Below, in pieces: positions 13,701 to 27,600 of a stretch of DNA of 64,000 nucleotides. The notes beneath the pieces were generated by a model. It searched no databases. It saw only the letters and a program-made list of their open reading frames with translations, and had not been told where the DNA came from. The translations under genes were made by a program, and so were the position numbers. The stretch lies in NCBI GenBank assembly GCA_027886175.1, contig JAJNNQ010000003.1, forward strand, positions 5,867,501 through 5,931,500, given 5' to 3'. Position 1 is the first letter of the stretch. Each line of letters opens with the position of its first letter. This stretch comes from Phylloscopus collybita (Eukaryota > Chordata > Aves > Passeriformes > Phylloscopidae).

Positions 13701-15889
13701 TTCCCCCAGAGTGAAGTTGTGTATTCTTTAAAGACTTTTTCTGCAAGTTCTGTCTTAGGAGTTACAGTGGTGTAACAGATGTTGATTGATCATGAGCTTT
13801 ATTGTATTTCTTTTTCATTCATCTTATAACTGCAGTACTCTGTTTCTCATTTAGAAAGTTTAGTGGAGTTCTAGGAGCTGTAAGTGGTGCTAAATCTTTT
13901 CAGTGGGCCCATCGGAGAGAACTGTGTTTTTAATGTACAAGGTTTCAAAAGACATTTTCTTTTGGTCTTTCCTTTCCTTCCCCAAAAAATTGTCAGAGAA
14001 AGACAAAAATAATGTGCTGTCAATGACCTAGTTGTGAGGAGTGACAGAGCAAGGGTTTTACTGCCACATCTTTCTTAACCACCCTTGGTATGACCTTGTT
14101 TTGCTATCAGGGTCTTCCTTTCCTAATCACTGCATGAAAAAAAATCTTAGTGACAGAAAGTTGGACCTATTTTTCACATTTTATATTTTTCACTCTATTT
14201 TTTAAGACGGGGGAAAGACATAATTTTGGATTGATGTTTTGGAACTAATTGTAGACTGGTGTTACTGAAGAGAGCTGAGGGTTGTTGGTTTGTTGCCTTT
14301 TTTTTTTTTTTTCCTTTTTTCCCCCCTAACTGCTGGTGAATGAATGACTTTGTAGTGCTTTGTGACTGCCAAACTAATCCAGCTGCCTTCCCTGTTCTCA
14401 TCAAGTGCTTCAACCTTGGACCTCCTTCATGTAGCTCTTTCTACTATTTCATTTTGGTGAAATGGGCTATTTAGTAGGTCACAGGAGGAGGCAGAGCTCT
14501 GTTTTACTGATGTGCTGAGTGGAAAGCAGCGAAAAAGAAAGGACCTAGGAAGACACAAAAGCTGCACATGTTGGCTTTTTCAGCTGGTGTATCTTTTGTG
14601 TGGATTGCCCGCCGTTTTGCTGTACCAGAGTCATCCATTAAGTGGTGCTTCAGTTTATTACATATTCCACTTTAAACCTTGATGTTCAGTATGAAAGATG
14701 CACTCATGATATGTCCCGTGTAGCACAGTTCATGAATAAGTTCTTTTGGAAAAAAAAAAATAAATCCTAGCTTCTGAAATGTCAGTGAGGAAACAAAATC
14801 AAGACCAACCTAATTTTTAGTTTTGGAATTTCTTGGGGAGCTTAGGAGCAGAAATCTGTGCTGATAGTGTATAAAGAACTTTTATTGCTAAGGTTTGTAA
14901 TAACTTCTTTAATATTTATAGTTCTTAAAATGACTTTATGCACTGGGGCACATTCTTTACGATCATTTCTTTTATCACTCCTCGTTTGTGACTGTTTTTC
15001 TAATAAGGAAGATAAATAAGTTCATTCTGAGTATTGATTTACTTAAAGGCATGCTAACCAAGTAGTTAAACACTGCTCTTTTCCATAAATGAAGCTAAAA
15101 TATTAATTAACCAATTAATAATATTCCGTTTTCTTAGCTGATATATAGATATGCCTGAGGCTTACATAAAGAACATTATATCATTATATGTTCTACTTGG
15201 AAATATAAAATTAAATAAACTGTAAATTTAAAAATACATAACAATGTTATGCACTCTCAAAAGAGACTGTTATATTACATTCAAGGCATTATTTTAAAAG
15301 CATGAAGCCTGGATGCAATGTGATAGACCAGGAAAGAGTTGAGCAGAGATTATGTTTTGTACTTAGCAAAAAACCAAAGCAAAAGTGTAGAATTTACCAG
15401 TACAAGTAATTGGGTAAGAATTGTGAGAATAATAAAGTGAATAGGTATTGGTTGTCCACAGGTCCAGGGAAGGCAGCTGTGTTTTAACAATCTAACAGTT
15501 TATAAGAAATTACTTGGGGCAGCAAATTGGTGCCTTAATTGCAAATCTCTGACTGATTGCCATGTGGGTTCTGAGAGCAGCTGCTCCTTGGTGGATCCAT
15601 ACAGCAGCTGCACTCTTGGAGCTAAAAAATTCACAATCCTACTTCTGTCTTGGGGACAAAAGGATGGCTTGGGCTGTTATCATTTCAACACTGCTAACTT
15701 CCAGTGTTGGTACTGGTAAATATGTATTCCAGGTACCCCAAGGATATTTACATTTTAGTTGAGAAAAGACCGTAGAGAGAATCAGAGTTTACACTGCGTA
15801 TGAGGCACAGTCAGGGTCTTTATACACAGGAGGTATTTCCCTTGCTCTCTGCTCATCTTCTCCTCTTTTCTTGCTGATATTTCAAGCAG

Positions 15890-15943
15890 GGTTAGAATGA
15901 GATGAGCTTGAAGGTCCCTCCCAACCCAAACCATTCTGTGATA
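15890..15943 (+). mobile_element. short CR1 3' terminus
   Basis: About 54 bases match the extreme 3' end of avian CR1: GATGAGCTTGAAGGTCCCTC, then CCAACCCAAACCATTCTGTG. A severely 5'-truncated copy is typical of CR1 retrotransposition. It lies in the same orientation as NAALADL2. The sequence after it (to about 16180) is locally GC-richer, but I see no recognisable gene in it. Confidence 0.8.
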
Positions 15944-18900
15944 CCATGACTGGGGCATCTCCTGGCTGGGAGCTTGCTGCTGGAGTCGGGAGTGAGAAGA
16001 AGAAGACTGCAGAGAGCCAAAAGCCCCCTGAGGTTGGGAGCAGGTGCCCCAAACGTTTGTGGGGAGCAGAGTGGCTGCTGGCAGAGTGGAACTGCAGCCA
16101 CCTCACCAGGGGAATGCTGCTGTGGTTTTTGTGCCCTGCAGAAGGGGGAGAGGGGAGCCTGACACCACAGCTTTCTGGGTGAGACAGACATGCCCTGTGC
16201 TGGGAATAGTGTTTGAAAGTCTGCTGGTCTTACTTAATTTTTCCAGTGGTAGGAATACAAATAAATAAGAAAGAAAGAAAAGGAAAGTAAGGGGACATTG
16301 GCAGATTTGACTCTGGTCTGTGACTCTGTTGGCAGTTCAGTGGATTTTGGATTAAAAGTTGGGTAGAATGCATAAAATCCAACAAAGGGTCTAATCGGTT
16401 TATTCTTGATGATTTAGCAAGATTATAATTATATCTTTGTGTAATTGTTTTTTGTATGATGGATCTTCAGCTTTATTCTCTCTGTAATAGAGTCTAAACA
16501 TAGACTGGAATAACCATAAACATAATCAGAAGCAACAGTTTCAGTGTGAGCAGGGAAATGCTATTGGCTTTCTGGAGGTTGCTCATCTGGACATTCTTAC
16601 AGCCTGTTTCTTTTTAATGTTTACTGAATATTTAATGATACTTACTATGCACACAGTGTTCCTCTACATGCTTATTTAGAAGTGAGTAGTATTTCCTGAA
16701 GATGTAGGAATGCAAAAGCAATATGAAAGGCTTTGTATTATATACTCATCAAATAATGAAGCTGTTTTTTTCTGGACTGTAAGCAATTCAAATATTTTGT
16801 TTCTGAAATAAATTAAGTAAAGCTTATTGAGTCCAATCAGCCCTTGTTTCCAGGGAATTGTAGTTCAATTTCATTTTTAATTAGATTGAACATTGTGAAT
16901 TTCTTAGCAGTGGTAAGCAAGATCTGGCAATAAAATATGCACTCAATTTGTATTAAAAGTTGCTAAAATCTAGTACAGGGAACTGGCAGTATATCTGGCT
17001 TATGTTTAATTGTCCAAATATCCTATTGTGAAAAATTCCATTTTTAAAAACTGCTGATGTGTAACAAATTACTTTTCTTTGATAAAACTGTATAGAAGAT
17101 GAGCAGGCAGCAAACAGGAAAAAGTATGGGACAGAACATTCAGTTCTTGATAAGCTTAATACAACATGTGGGAGGAGGATGTTAAATTTTTTTCTGTGCA
17201 AGGATTACAGAATTAAACCAAGATGATTTTTGGCTTAGAGAGAGCAGGGGGGAAAAGGTCTCCAAAGGTTTTTCCTCAACTGCCACAGCTGTCCAGAGGT
17301 CAGTGTGTGGATTTCCAGTCAAACCAGCACACAACAAGCTTGTGACCAGTGCTCATTGAGAAATCTGCTGTCCTTGGGTAGCACTTACCTGACAGAGGAA
17401 TGTAATTAAAACATAATGGATGGTAAAGTGATATACCAGGTGGTTCTTACTCATCACTGCCATACAGCCCCATGGCTCAAGGGGAGATTTTTGTGAGTAA
17501 CATCCTAAGGTTTCTTACCCTTCCCTTCTGCTTTTCTTCCCATGTTCTGTAGGACATCCAAGAACTACAAAAGCAGACTCTCTCTTCCCTAGAAATAATT
17601 TTCTAGAGATAAAAAAGGGGAAAATCTTGAAAATTGAAAATTATGTATAGTTTGGAAAGTGATTGCAGAAAATGTCTTAAGAATCTTAGATATGCTTGTC
17701 AGATTCTATCCACAAATAAATGCACTTGATGTTATCATTTCTTTGGTAGTAACTACATCAAAGTCTTAAGGTCTTGCCATGGTACAGAGCAACTTATATT
17801 GTTCCTTATATATGTCGCTCTATTGCAGGCATAGTTTAATAAATTCCATTGCAATATATTTTCCCCCTTCTAAGACCTTTATGGCAATGGACTGACATTT
17901 ATGAGACCACCATGTATGCACTTATAGCTGTTGGAAGTTTTATGCAGCTGAATCCCTTTCCCAGCCCTGTTTGTTCCATGTAACAGTGATGCCATTCTTC
18001 AGGCAAGGACAGTATTGGAGCTGGAAAGGAAAGATGTGGTTCTTTTCATGGTCCCCATTAAACTGGCTGCATCCTCCATCCCTTTTACAGCCTTGGCACA
18101 ACACCTTGAGAGTTGATCAGCAAAAGCCAAAACCTCTTCAGAGAGAGTTTTGTCACCAAATTCCTTTGTACATCCCTCATTCTTTGTGATGGGGAATCCC
18201 TGGAGCATGATTAAACACCAAGTGCAGTATTAAAAGTACAAGATGAAACCAAAGCTCAGTTTGTTAAAATCTTGCTAAAATTTGTAAGAGTGGTATATAA
18301 ATGAAGATATGTGTACTTAAGTGGTTTTTTTCCCACCTTGAGTTTTGTTTGTGTTACCAAGCCCCTTCCAAATGCTCTGTATTACCACAGGTAATTGAGA
18401 GGATAGCAGCATCTGATGGTACCTGCAGCATCTAAATCTTGCTTTTCTACCCAATCTGCTACAGAAATAAAAAGATATTGTGTCTTTGAGATCTTCTAAC
18501 AGTTTAAATGTACCTTTGCTCTCGCTTCATAATTTTATGTACTGCCAAATAGTCAAATGAGATGGAAGAGCCTTTCAGAGCATCATGATTTTAATTGGGA
18601 CTTCAGTAGAAAGGAGTAATTAATAACTGTTAACCTGTCCAGTAAAGCTGTGTCTCAGATTAATGAACCATGTCTTTTGCACATTGCACTATGAATTGAA
18701 AAATGCAGCAGTTAAAACCTGATTACTGTTATTTGTCTAATTAATGCTGATAATTACACTGAAGTATTATGACAATAGGAGATTTTTGTTTAAAAAAGTA
18801 TTACATTTGATTTTTCAATTAATAATATGTATTAGGTACATATATTTTTTTCATATATTTTTGATATACAAATTTTTTACTTAATTAGTTTTTATTTATT

Positions 18901-20739
18901 TTTGTTTCCATGCTCCATATGGATGATGGCTTTGAATATAAAATTTGCATGCATTTTTGTGAGGTTTACCTGGAAGGGACAGAGAAAAGGGGTTCACAAT
19001 TATTATATAAAGACAACATATAAATAGGATATTGGGGTTTCTGTAATGAATGTGTTATGTCCATGTTTGTCTTTGTTAGCACTGGATGGACTTGTAATAA
19101 CAGCAAGATTGTGAATCTGCTTTTAGGAAGAGTTTTGGCCTGAAGGTACATGGAGGAGGTTGTATGTTAGAATAACAACATGATCCCAAATTAACTTTGC
19201 TGTCAGTGGCTGACACTTAAAGGCCTTTGTTGTCTAATGACCTGTGATGTCATTAACACTAAGGCAGTCATTGTGTAAAATACAGTTTCTGCAATTTTGT
19301 GTGCAGCTTTAAGGAGATTTAAGTAGTGTAAACTGCCTTTTTAAGTTTAAAAAATCCCCTTAAGACTCCGTAAGTACTTGTAGCTAAAGCATGTTTTATC
19401 TCTTTATTTGGTGTTCTGTTACTTTGCCAGACAAGACCTATTTTTGATATAGAAAAACCTTCAGAAACCTCTGAGAAATTTCAATGAGCAGCCTAATATT
19501 GTCTATTAGTGTGATTATCTGTGTAGAGGAGTGAGGATACACTTTCACTAGTGTGAAATCCATTCACAGAAATCACTTCTGAAGATGAGAACTACATTTT
19601 GAGGTACTTTTGACTTCAGACATCAAGGTGTGCTTAAAGGGCTTTTTGAAAGGTAAACTTTGAAAATATACCAGCATAGTACATGATACATAACGAGACA
19701 GAAGAGAACTTTTAAATACTTTTGTGCAGCAAATTTATATTGTTTAGTTTACTGTTATCTAAGGGTTGAAAGTCTGAAGCCTTACGTAACAGAGTTTAAA
19801 GCAGAATTAGATCAAATAAGAAAATGCCACTGGATTTTTATTGACCTTAGTAACAGTTAGAGAACCTATGGTAAAATTAAGAGATCTGGATCTTTTTTTT
19901 TTTTTTTCCAGCGTTAAAATTTGATTTGAAAATCTCTCTACAAGTGGTGGAATGTGTTTGGCAGTTGCTGTATTTTAAATCAAGTTTTCCAGACACGCTG
20001 GTAGTGCTGCTTGTTTTGAGTAAGAATGGAACCTTCCATGATGACAAAATTCACTTGCTATATAGAACTGTAAGCCAATGTATCTTGTACTGAGCTGCTT
20101 TATCTTAAATAATGTATCAGTCAATAAAAGAACAGGTTGTTCCATGGATTAGTGAACAGGTTTTTCATAGCTCTGTTTCTTGAGGCTGGATTTTGTGGTG
20201 TCTAATCTGCGAGCAAGTTCCTGTATTTCTTTACATCTGTCACTCTATCTCTTGATTTCTCCCATGTTTTTTCCCCCTTCCATTAAGGAGTAAGCCCTCC
20301 AGTTTTTATTAATGCTTTCTCAGTCGTGTATTAACAGCATCTGCCTCTTGTCTGCTCAATATCCCATTTTCATTAAACTTGCAGGGAATATACTGAGATA
20401 CTTCCTCCTGTGAAATAAGTTTTCTGTGCCAGCTAATCAGTGGCTCAGTCATTTCTGGGGATCAGGACACATAAATGGACAAGCTTAGAAAGTGGACTCA
20501 GGCAGTATTTGTCAGCAATAGGGCTGGTGTTGTACCTCATAAAGCACAAGCTGCACAAGGCTGATACTGTAAACACCATGAGGGGGAGAACTGTCTGTAC
20601 AGTGGGTTCTCAGAAGGCTTGTCCATACTTTGGAACCACTTGCAAATACGGTGAGAAGAATTGCTAATAATGAGAAGCTATTTTAATATGCAATTAGTAG
20701 GTTGATATAATCCACAGTTACTTGCATCATCTTTTATCA

Positions 20740-20741
<2 letters not shown>

Positions 20742-20781
<40 letters not shown>

Positions 20782-20814
20782 CCTCCTTTTTTTTTCTTTT
20801 TTTCCTGGTGCATT
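20742..20814 (+). repeat. poly(T) tract, 40 uninterrupted T then broken T run
   Basis: Forty consecutive T at 20742..20781 are followed by a C-interrupted T-rich stretch to 20814. It is the longest pure T run in the window. No retrotransposon body is recognised at either side, so it is listed as a mononucleotide repeat. Length is likely to vary and to be unreliable in assembly. Confidence 0.9.
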
Positions 20815-23800
20815 CATAAGCACTGTTAACCATCACTGTTAGGAATACACTGTGTTGTGATGCCCCTTGTTGGCTGAGCATGCATTGCTACTTTCTAAAT
20901 TATCTGTAAGCAGAACCGTTGCTGGGAATCAACAAAAGGGAAGGGAAAGGTGCCATGCTTATTTCATTATCTTTAAACATTAGGGTCTTGCTGGATCAGA
21001 GGTTCTGGAAACAGGATCTCAGCTGTTCAGATGCAGTGAGAGAACAGTGTAGGAAACCCTCTCTTAGCTGTCTCTGCACTTGTAGTTGCTGTAATCCAGG
21101 TGAGACCAAAGCGTGATGTGATTTTCTGCTCTCTGCCCGTGAAATGACAGCTTAAACTCAACCCCAGATGTGGCTCCCCTGCACAGAACATCAGAGTAGT
21201 GCTGCCTCAGTCATGCTTTATTTTCAGCTGGAAAGCAAGGGTGCTGCTGGAGCAGCTCCATGCCTCAGTGTGCATGTTTTTAATTTTCTGAGCCTCTGGG
21301 GTTAGCAGGTAACCAGTCCAGTGTAGTCCCTGGAAAATAATGAAGGCTGATTACCTGGTTGGTTTTGTGCTGTTCGGTGCTTACAAGGTGTGAGGATGGT
21401 CTCAGCTGAGAAGAAGAGACCTGGGGTCTCTTCAGTCTCCTCAGAGAGTCAGACTTTGCACTCAGGTGGAAGATAAGAAATAGAGCCTGGGGCCATACCT
21501 GCTGCATTGCTTCCCTGCTTATCACCAGGCATTGATGGGCAGCTCTTAGGCATCGTGCTGGAGATTCACAAAGGCTGCAGTCTGTTCTCTTTGGCAGGTT
21601 TGTTCTGTGTTCAGATCATTAATATAACCCCCAATTAAGTGTTAATTCATGTGCACACAGGCCTTAGGTGTGCTAAAACACATTAAAGCCAACTATGAAA
21701 GGCAGTGGCCCTTGTTGCTTCTTCTCTTTCTCCTCAGCAAATAGTCATGCTTAGCTTGCTTATTTTGAACCCAATACCTGCCAGCTGCCAAAATCCCACA
21801 GTAAAGCTTCTCTGAAATGTGGAGCAGAGAGCTGGTCTCTGTTACCTGTGTGTCAGTGCAAAAGGTGAATGTTTCCTCGGCCACATCTCAGAGGTGGTGC
21901 AGTTAAAACAGAGAAGCAGCATTGAGTTTTCCCCTTAGAGCCAAACTAAGTTCTACAGACTGTTGCAGTCTGTCTTTCCACTGCTTCAGCCATATCATCT
22001 TTAAAAGGCAATTTAATGGTGACTGGTGGTGTGTAGAGTTTACAAGGCTAATCTGTCCCCAGGTACACGACAGAGCCTTTGATAAAGCAGCAAGTGTCTC
22101 ATATTAGATTAAATTGAGTCCAGAATGTTTTATGGGGTGATTTAATATACTGAATTGAAACAGTCACATTTTTTTAAGGTAACTCTAAAAACTGAGAACT
22201 TAGGCAGCCATAAATAACTAAAGGGTTAACAGAGGGCTCTGGCATCTGTTTTCAAGGGTTCTGCTATTTCCAGTTTGTTCTGAGATGTTTATGGCTTCAG
22301 GAGAGGGACAAACACATACATCCAAAATCATAAAGAGCAGATTTTGCTGTTGGATGGTTTTGCAATCTAAAATAATCCATTCATTTGAATAGATGTGCAC
22401 TGGTTTACCTGAAGGAATTAATCTACAATCTTCTGCTTTGTAAAAAAATATGCAGAACCTTCTTTGGCTTCTTTGTGCTTGGACAATTTATAGCTGGCAA
22501 AGTGTTGACGAATTTAAGATGAAAATGGAATCAACAATGCACATTTATTGTTGATATAGTTGTGCTGTCACTTTTGTAAAGTTAAAAAGCAGCAATTATG
22601 GCTGAAATCTGAAAGCTGTTTTGTAATTTCACGTGTGACACAACTCCTTACTAGAGATTGTAGCCATGGCAGCAGTGGTTCCTGCACTTTGTGAATAACA
22701 GGGGTGTAGTTACTTTCTCTCACTGAAACTGAGAGATTTAACAGTGATTTTTTTTTTAAGTACAAAGTTTTCAAAACTCTTAAAAAAAAAAGGCATCTGT
22801 ATTTCCTGTTTTGTGTGCTACTATTGAAACCAGGGATTAATAAAAAATAGACTGGATATGGAGGCAGGAAAATTGTTATTTTAAATCCTGGCTGTTACAT
22901 CATTTAGCTATGATGTGTCCCTAGTTCTCCCACCCTATTTTTTGTGCAATCAAATCCTGTCTGAGTATTTGAATACGAACATGAATTGAAAACAGAACAA
23001 AACAATAATAACTGAACCATTTGGGAAATCCCTATTCCTGCATTACACTGAAGGTCTGTAATGTATTTTTAAGCATCTGAGCTAATCACCTGCTTTCACT
23101 CTCCTACTCATCTCACTAGAGCTCTCTCAAAGACTCCCTTTTCATCTGTGGATTGCTTGTTTGAGTAAGATAGGCAGGATTGAGTAACTCACAGGTTCAA
23201 TCTGCTTATCTGAATTCAGATGAGTGTCAAAGTCTTAGCAAATCGCAATATTGGATATATTTACTTACAGAAATGGCAAATAGTAGTTTGCTATTTTTAT
23301 AATATTGCAAATAGTAGGCTGCTATTTTTATATTTTTTCTTTCTTAGCTGTTGAATAAAGCAGAGCTGAACACCAAATGCTTATGAGGCTCAAACTGAAT
23401 GCCATATATTCATGTAATTTACATACTTGTAAAGCCACAAAGAACTGTGCATAAACATTCCTTAATACCAGCAGCTAGGAGATAAATTGAAAATTATATA
23501 CAGACACAGGAAACAAATGAAGGTTGTAAAATATAGATGGAGGAGGACAATTGAACTGAGAAACAGAGGGTTAGTAAAAATTCTCAGGGCTCCTGTGAAA
23601 TCAGAGTTGTGTAGAAGCATCATATACCTGCAGTCATTCTTCAGGCCATTTGGAGACATTTGGGAAGTCATCAGTAGAGCAGCTCAGTGAATAGTCAGAT
23701 AATCCTTAAATACCTGAATTACTTCTGTCTGAAAAATTAATATAGCTTTGTATCAGTGAGTAGTCTTCAGTCAATTCCAAATATGCAGAGCAGTACGCTG

Positions 23801-23924
23801 AAAGGTCATCTCATTTCATGGGAGTATTTGCCACTTCGCAGTTTGATTTTTTCCGGTTCGAAATGAAATCCCCTTATTTTTCAGTTCTCTATGAAAGAAA
23901 AAAAACAACTGAGGTTTTCCAGTC

Positions 23925-23947
23925 AAAAAAAAAAAAAAAAAAAAAAA
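23925..23947 (+). repeat. poly(A) tract, 23 A
   Basis: This is a pure run of 23 A. No transposon body recognised upstream on the + strand explains it as a tail. Confidence 0.85.
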
Positions 23948-24544
23948 GCTGCTGCAGGTTGTGGTACTTGGATGCTTTTGTCCTTGACTTTGGAAAAGTT
24001 TGCCTGATATTCCGGCCCAGATCTGTGGATTTTTGGAACTCAAGCTTTGATGTTCTAATGAGACAAAATAAAAGCTGTTTGTCTGACAGGAGGCAGATCC
24101 AAACGTTTGGGTAAGATAGACTGGAGGTTTTAATTTAATTTTTATTTTAATGTTCCATAAACTCCTGTTTTAGCTCTTAACTGAAGAATGTCCAGAAATC
24201 CTATGGAAGGCTGATGCCAGTGTAGGCAAACACTCAGAATGTGCTGTGTCCTTGAAGAGGTTAACTGAGCAAGAACATATTACAGATAATAACATGGAGA
24301 ATGAGGAAGGTTAACTCAAGATGTTTTAGTGACATTATTTTCAAAACTAAGGCATTTTCAGGGTGGTGTTTATAAGACCTGTTAAGGTGCTACAAGCAGT
24401 TGGGCAGTGCAGCTTTGCACAGAGCAATCTGTGGTGAGAACCTGGTGCATGGGAGAGCCTCTGCCTCAGCAGTATTTAAAAAAATATTGATGTGTTCTGA
24501 CACTGTTGTTGTTAATGGTCACCTGTGCTGCTTTGTTCCCTCAG

Positions 24545-24695
24545 CTTTCTCTGCTGGAAGATGCAGGGTTTGGTGGTGTTCTCCTTTACACTGATCCTTG
24601 TGACTTACCAAAGACTGCAGACCTTGCTGATAAAGCTTTCATGGTCTCCTTGAACAGCGGGGGAGATCCATCCACGCCTGGTTATGCCAGTATTG
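24545..24695 (+). CDS. NAALADL2: NAALADL2 internal coding exon (PA-domain part)
   Basis: This is an internal exon of inactive N-acetylated alpha-linked acidic dipeptidase-like 2, a single-pass type II membrane protein of the PSMA/transferrin-receptor (M28) family. It starts in phase 0 and encodes 50 full codons plus one base. The peptide contains GFGGVLLYTDPCDLP and, near its end, SLNSGGDPSTPGY. PSMA-like proteins have the same layout in the protease-associated domain (a G-V-x-L-Y-x-D-P strand-loop, then G-D-P-x-T-P-G-Y). The CDLPKT and FMVSLN spacing fits NAALADL2 better than its paralogues. The acceptor is a pyrimidine-rich tract ending in CAG at 24542..24544, with branch-point candidates about 30 and 45 bases upstream. 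The donor is ATTG|GTAAGT, with GT at 24696..24697. The frame stays open about 80 bases past the donor, but that extension has no family resemblance. Family identity is recognised from memory, not from a search. UniProt names the human protein as inactive, which implies missing peptidase residues, but the catalytic exons are not in this window. Confidence 0.92.
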
Positions 24696-27600
24696 GTAAG
24701 TGCTGGTCAGGGCTTTGTCACTGCATGTGCATTTTAATTCTCTGTAGATTGCAAGTATGGGAGTTAAAACACTAAACCAAATCCTCCTGGAAATAGAGGT
24801 TCTGAGTAAGGAGACACTGTGTAATGCAGTATGGCTTAAAGGATGGAATCCAGTCTCAAAAGTGCTTTAAACTCTTGGCACAAAGTCTGCACTTTAGTCA
24901 GTAGTTTATTGTGTTTTGTATTTGAGTATTCACACACCGAACCATTATTGCTACCTGCTTATTCTTATCCCACGAAAAAAACCCCAAACTGTACTGATCC
25001 AGTGATTTCAGAGCATTTTCCACAGAATCTGTCCCCACTGAAAGAATTATTCCTTTCATTCTGTCTTCCTCTTTCATAGTATCAGAAACAAAAACTTTAG
25101 GTCAGTAAGTACAAGTGATATGTAATTAGATAGTTATATTTTTAAAGTGTTAAGAAAAAGTAATGTTTATAGTATCTGGATGCTACTATCACTCGGGTAG
25201 GATGTGTTCATTTAGCCTTGCCCGGATAGACTTGGAAATTAATGATGCTTCTTTAAATACATGTATTGTTGAAAGATGGGAAATACAGAACTGATTTCAA
25301 GGAACAATAGAGTCTCAAGGAACAACATAGTTTTATATAATTTTCCGTGGGGTTTTTTTGACGCAATGTTAGCAATAAAGAGAAGCAGCAGCGTATTTGA
25401 CTTGGATGTGCTACTTAAATCTCCATTCTGGCAGTTCGGTGAATGTGTGTTCTGCTTCTCTGCAGCTTTTTCAGCTTTACAGCCCTTTTTACTATCTAAC
25501 TATTTGGAAATGTATTAAGCAGCAGTCTATGGGCTTGTGGCGAGGCTTCATCAAGAATATTTTGTCCGGTTACTGGCTCAGGCATCTGAAGTTTGACTTG
25601 AATTGGCACTAAATCAACTGAGGCAACGTGGAGATACGTCATGCCTAGAATGGCAGAAAATAGAAATATTTGCCTGGTTGTCAAAGAAGGGTGTTAGCTA
25701 TTCACAGCATGAATGCCTTGACAGCTCAGTGGGAAAGAAATTGCACATTTTCTCAGTGTCTCAGTGTACCTGACCCAGTGTTCTTAAAAGTGCCCTGGGA
25801 GCTACAGAGGTAAATATAACACTCTTCAAGCTTTATTCTTGCTCATTTCATGGAGCTATTTGAAAAACAGTTTGTGGTGTCTCTGTCTGGCTGACTCCTT
25901 AATGTTTTATTTACCCTACATGAAAAGTAAAGCTAATTAAAACAGATACACCAACATAAAGATGCCACTTCAGTGTTTAAACCTTATGTGTTAGTTTTCT
26001 GTCAGTAAATGATCTCATCTGCAGTGTGCATTCCAGTCTCCAGTTTGGGAAAGAGAAGCTTAATTATATGGACAATGGTGTTCCAAGTGCATTGGAATGG
26101 TTTTTGGTAGAAGCCTTAGTGTGGCTTGTCTATGGTTTTAAATCTCTGAGCAACATTCATAAGCAGGAACAGGTTATGATGTTGAAGATCATTTATATTT
26201 TGATCGTTGAATGCCATGATGAGCTGGAAAGAGCTCAGAGGAATACTTGAGAAAACCCTTTTTTGTGCTTTTGTCACTGAAGGTAGATCAGATGGAAGTA
26301 ATTCCTGTGTTTCTGATGATGATTTTGCTTCCCTGGAGACTGTGAATTGACTTGCTTAGAGGTAGCTCCTGCCTGGGACAGACACAAATTCCTCTGAGTG
26401 CAGGCTTTTCCCTGGGGGATGCACTTGGATGTACAGTAGTTAAACTGCCTCTGTGTGGAATAAAAGAGCCAGAGAGCCCGGGCTGCCCCTTTCACTTTGA
26501 TTCACAGAGTGTAATAAGCACTACAAGAGATTTTATTGGAAGCTCCTGCTTAAGTTATTGGCATATCTTTGACACCATCTGCACTTCGCACTCTGCCAGA
26601 AGAACTGTTACTATCACAGTCTCCAGGCTTGCTCCTACCAGCATTCTCCCTTTTACTGGGAAATTCCTGGTAAGATGTGTGATCCAAAGTTAGTCTGGTG
26701 CTTGGTGAATAAAAGGTAGGGAACTTGGATATTCCTGCTGCTGCCTTTGTTTCTCCTGCTTTTCTAGTCTGAAAACAAATTTCTCAGTGGTATCAGAGTA
26801 CCGGAATGCTTCAGTTTTTTTCCTGGAAAAAAAAGTCTTCAGGAAATGGTATAATTTACAGATCTTTTCTCAAAGTTGACAACATTTTAAAATGGAATTT
26901 ATGTAATAGTTCAGAGAGAATTTTGGAGTTCTCATGAGGTTTCAGCTCACATTTTCTGTTTCATGAAGATAAAATGCTGCAGTTCTGCATATGAATCATC
27001 TTGAATGTATAGAAATAGCTTGAGGATGGGTTTGAGATGCCAGCTACCTACGAGCAGAATGATTTTATTGATCTCTGTTTAACAAAGGGGAAAAAAGTAG
27101 TGATGAGAAGGGGAAGTGAACAGCACTCATGTGAAAGTTTCTGCAGCTCTGTTCCATAATTTAATTCTTCTGTTCTTAAGACTCTTCCAATCCTAAGTCG
27201 TATCAGTGCTGAAACAATCATAGGAGCCTTTGTGAGCATCATTTCTGTCTTTGTGATTCCGACTGCCAAAGACTAGTGTCCTTCTTTTTTAGAAATCTTT
27301 CTTCGGTGTTCCTGCATTTGAAATGAAATAGATCCAGGGGGTGGAACTCAAGGAAGTAATCATATGGGATTAAGAAGCTTGATGAGGAAATAAGAGACTT
27401 GCCTGGCAAAAATTATCTTGAAAATAAAGTTTAGAAGAATAGTGTAAAACTTGTGTGCCTTCCCCATCTACTTTTTTGTTTCCATTTTGACTTTTTGACT
27501 GCACTTCCTTTCACCCACCTTCATATGGCAGACACATATTAGATTTCTCCATTGCTAGACTTCAGAGCTGTTTCAAATCAAATTTGTTTCCACACAGGAG

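Larger units (their letters stand above)
1..24544 (+). other. NAALADL2: upstream NAALADL2 intron (partial), no further exon seen
   Basis: The exon at 24545 is internal and has a good splice acceptor, and NAALADL2 has more coding sequence before it. This stretch is therefore most simply the 3' part of the preceding intron. I saw no exon encoding the earlier PA-domain or membrane-proximal sequence, but a small exon could be missed by eye. It contains the antisense 246-codon frame at 8094..8834, a reverse CR1 at 12.8 kb, a short CR1 3' end at 15.9 kb, G/T-rich tracts near 9.1 and 13.6 kb, and a long poly(T) tract at 20.7 kb. Confidence 0.7.

Noticed and set aside
15892..16191. Several overlapping frames in a GC-richer patch
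   Set aside because: They start in the CR1 3' terminus or are mutually overlapping in many frames, as expected from few stops in GC-richer DNA.
17999..18208. 69-codon - strand frame with a balanced, protein-like composition
   Set aside because: Too short to distinguish from chance, with no recognised family and no clear splice sites.
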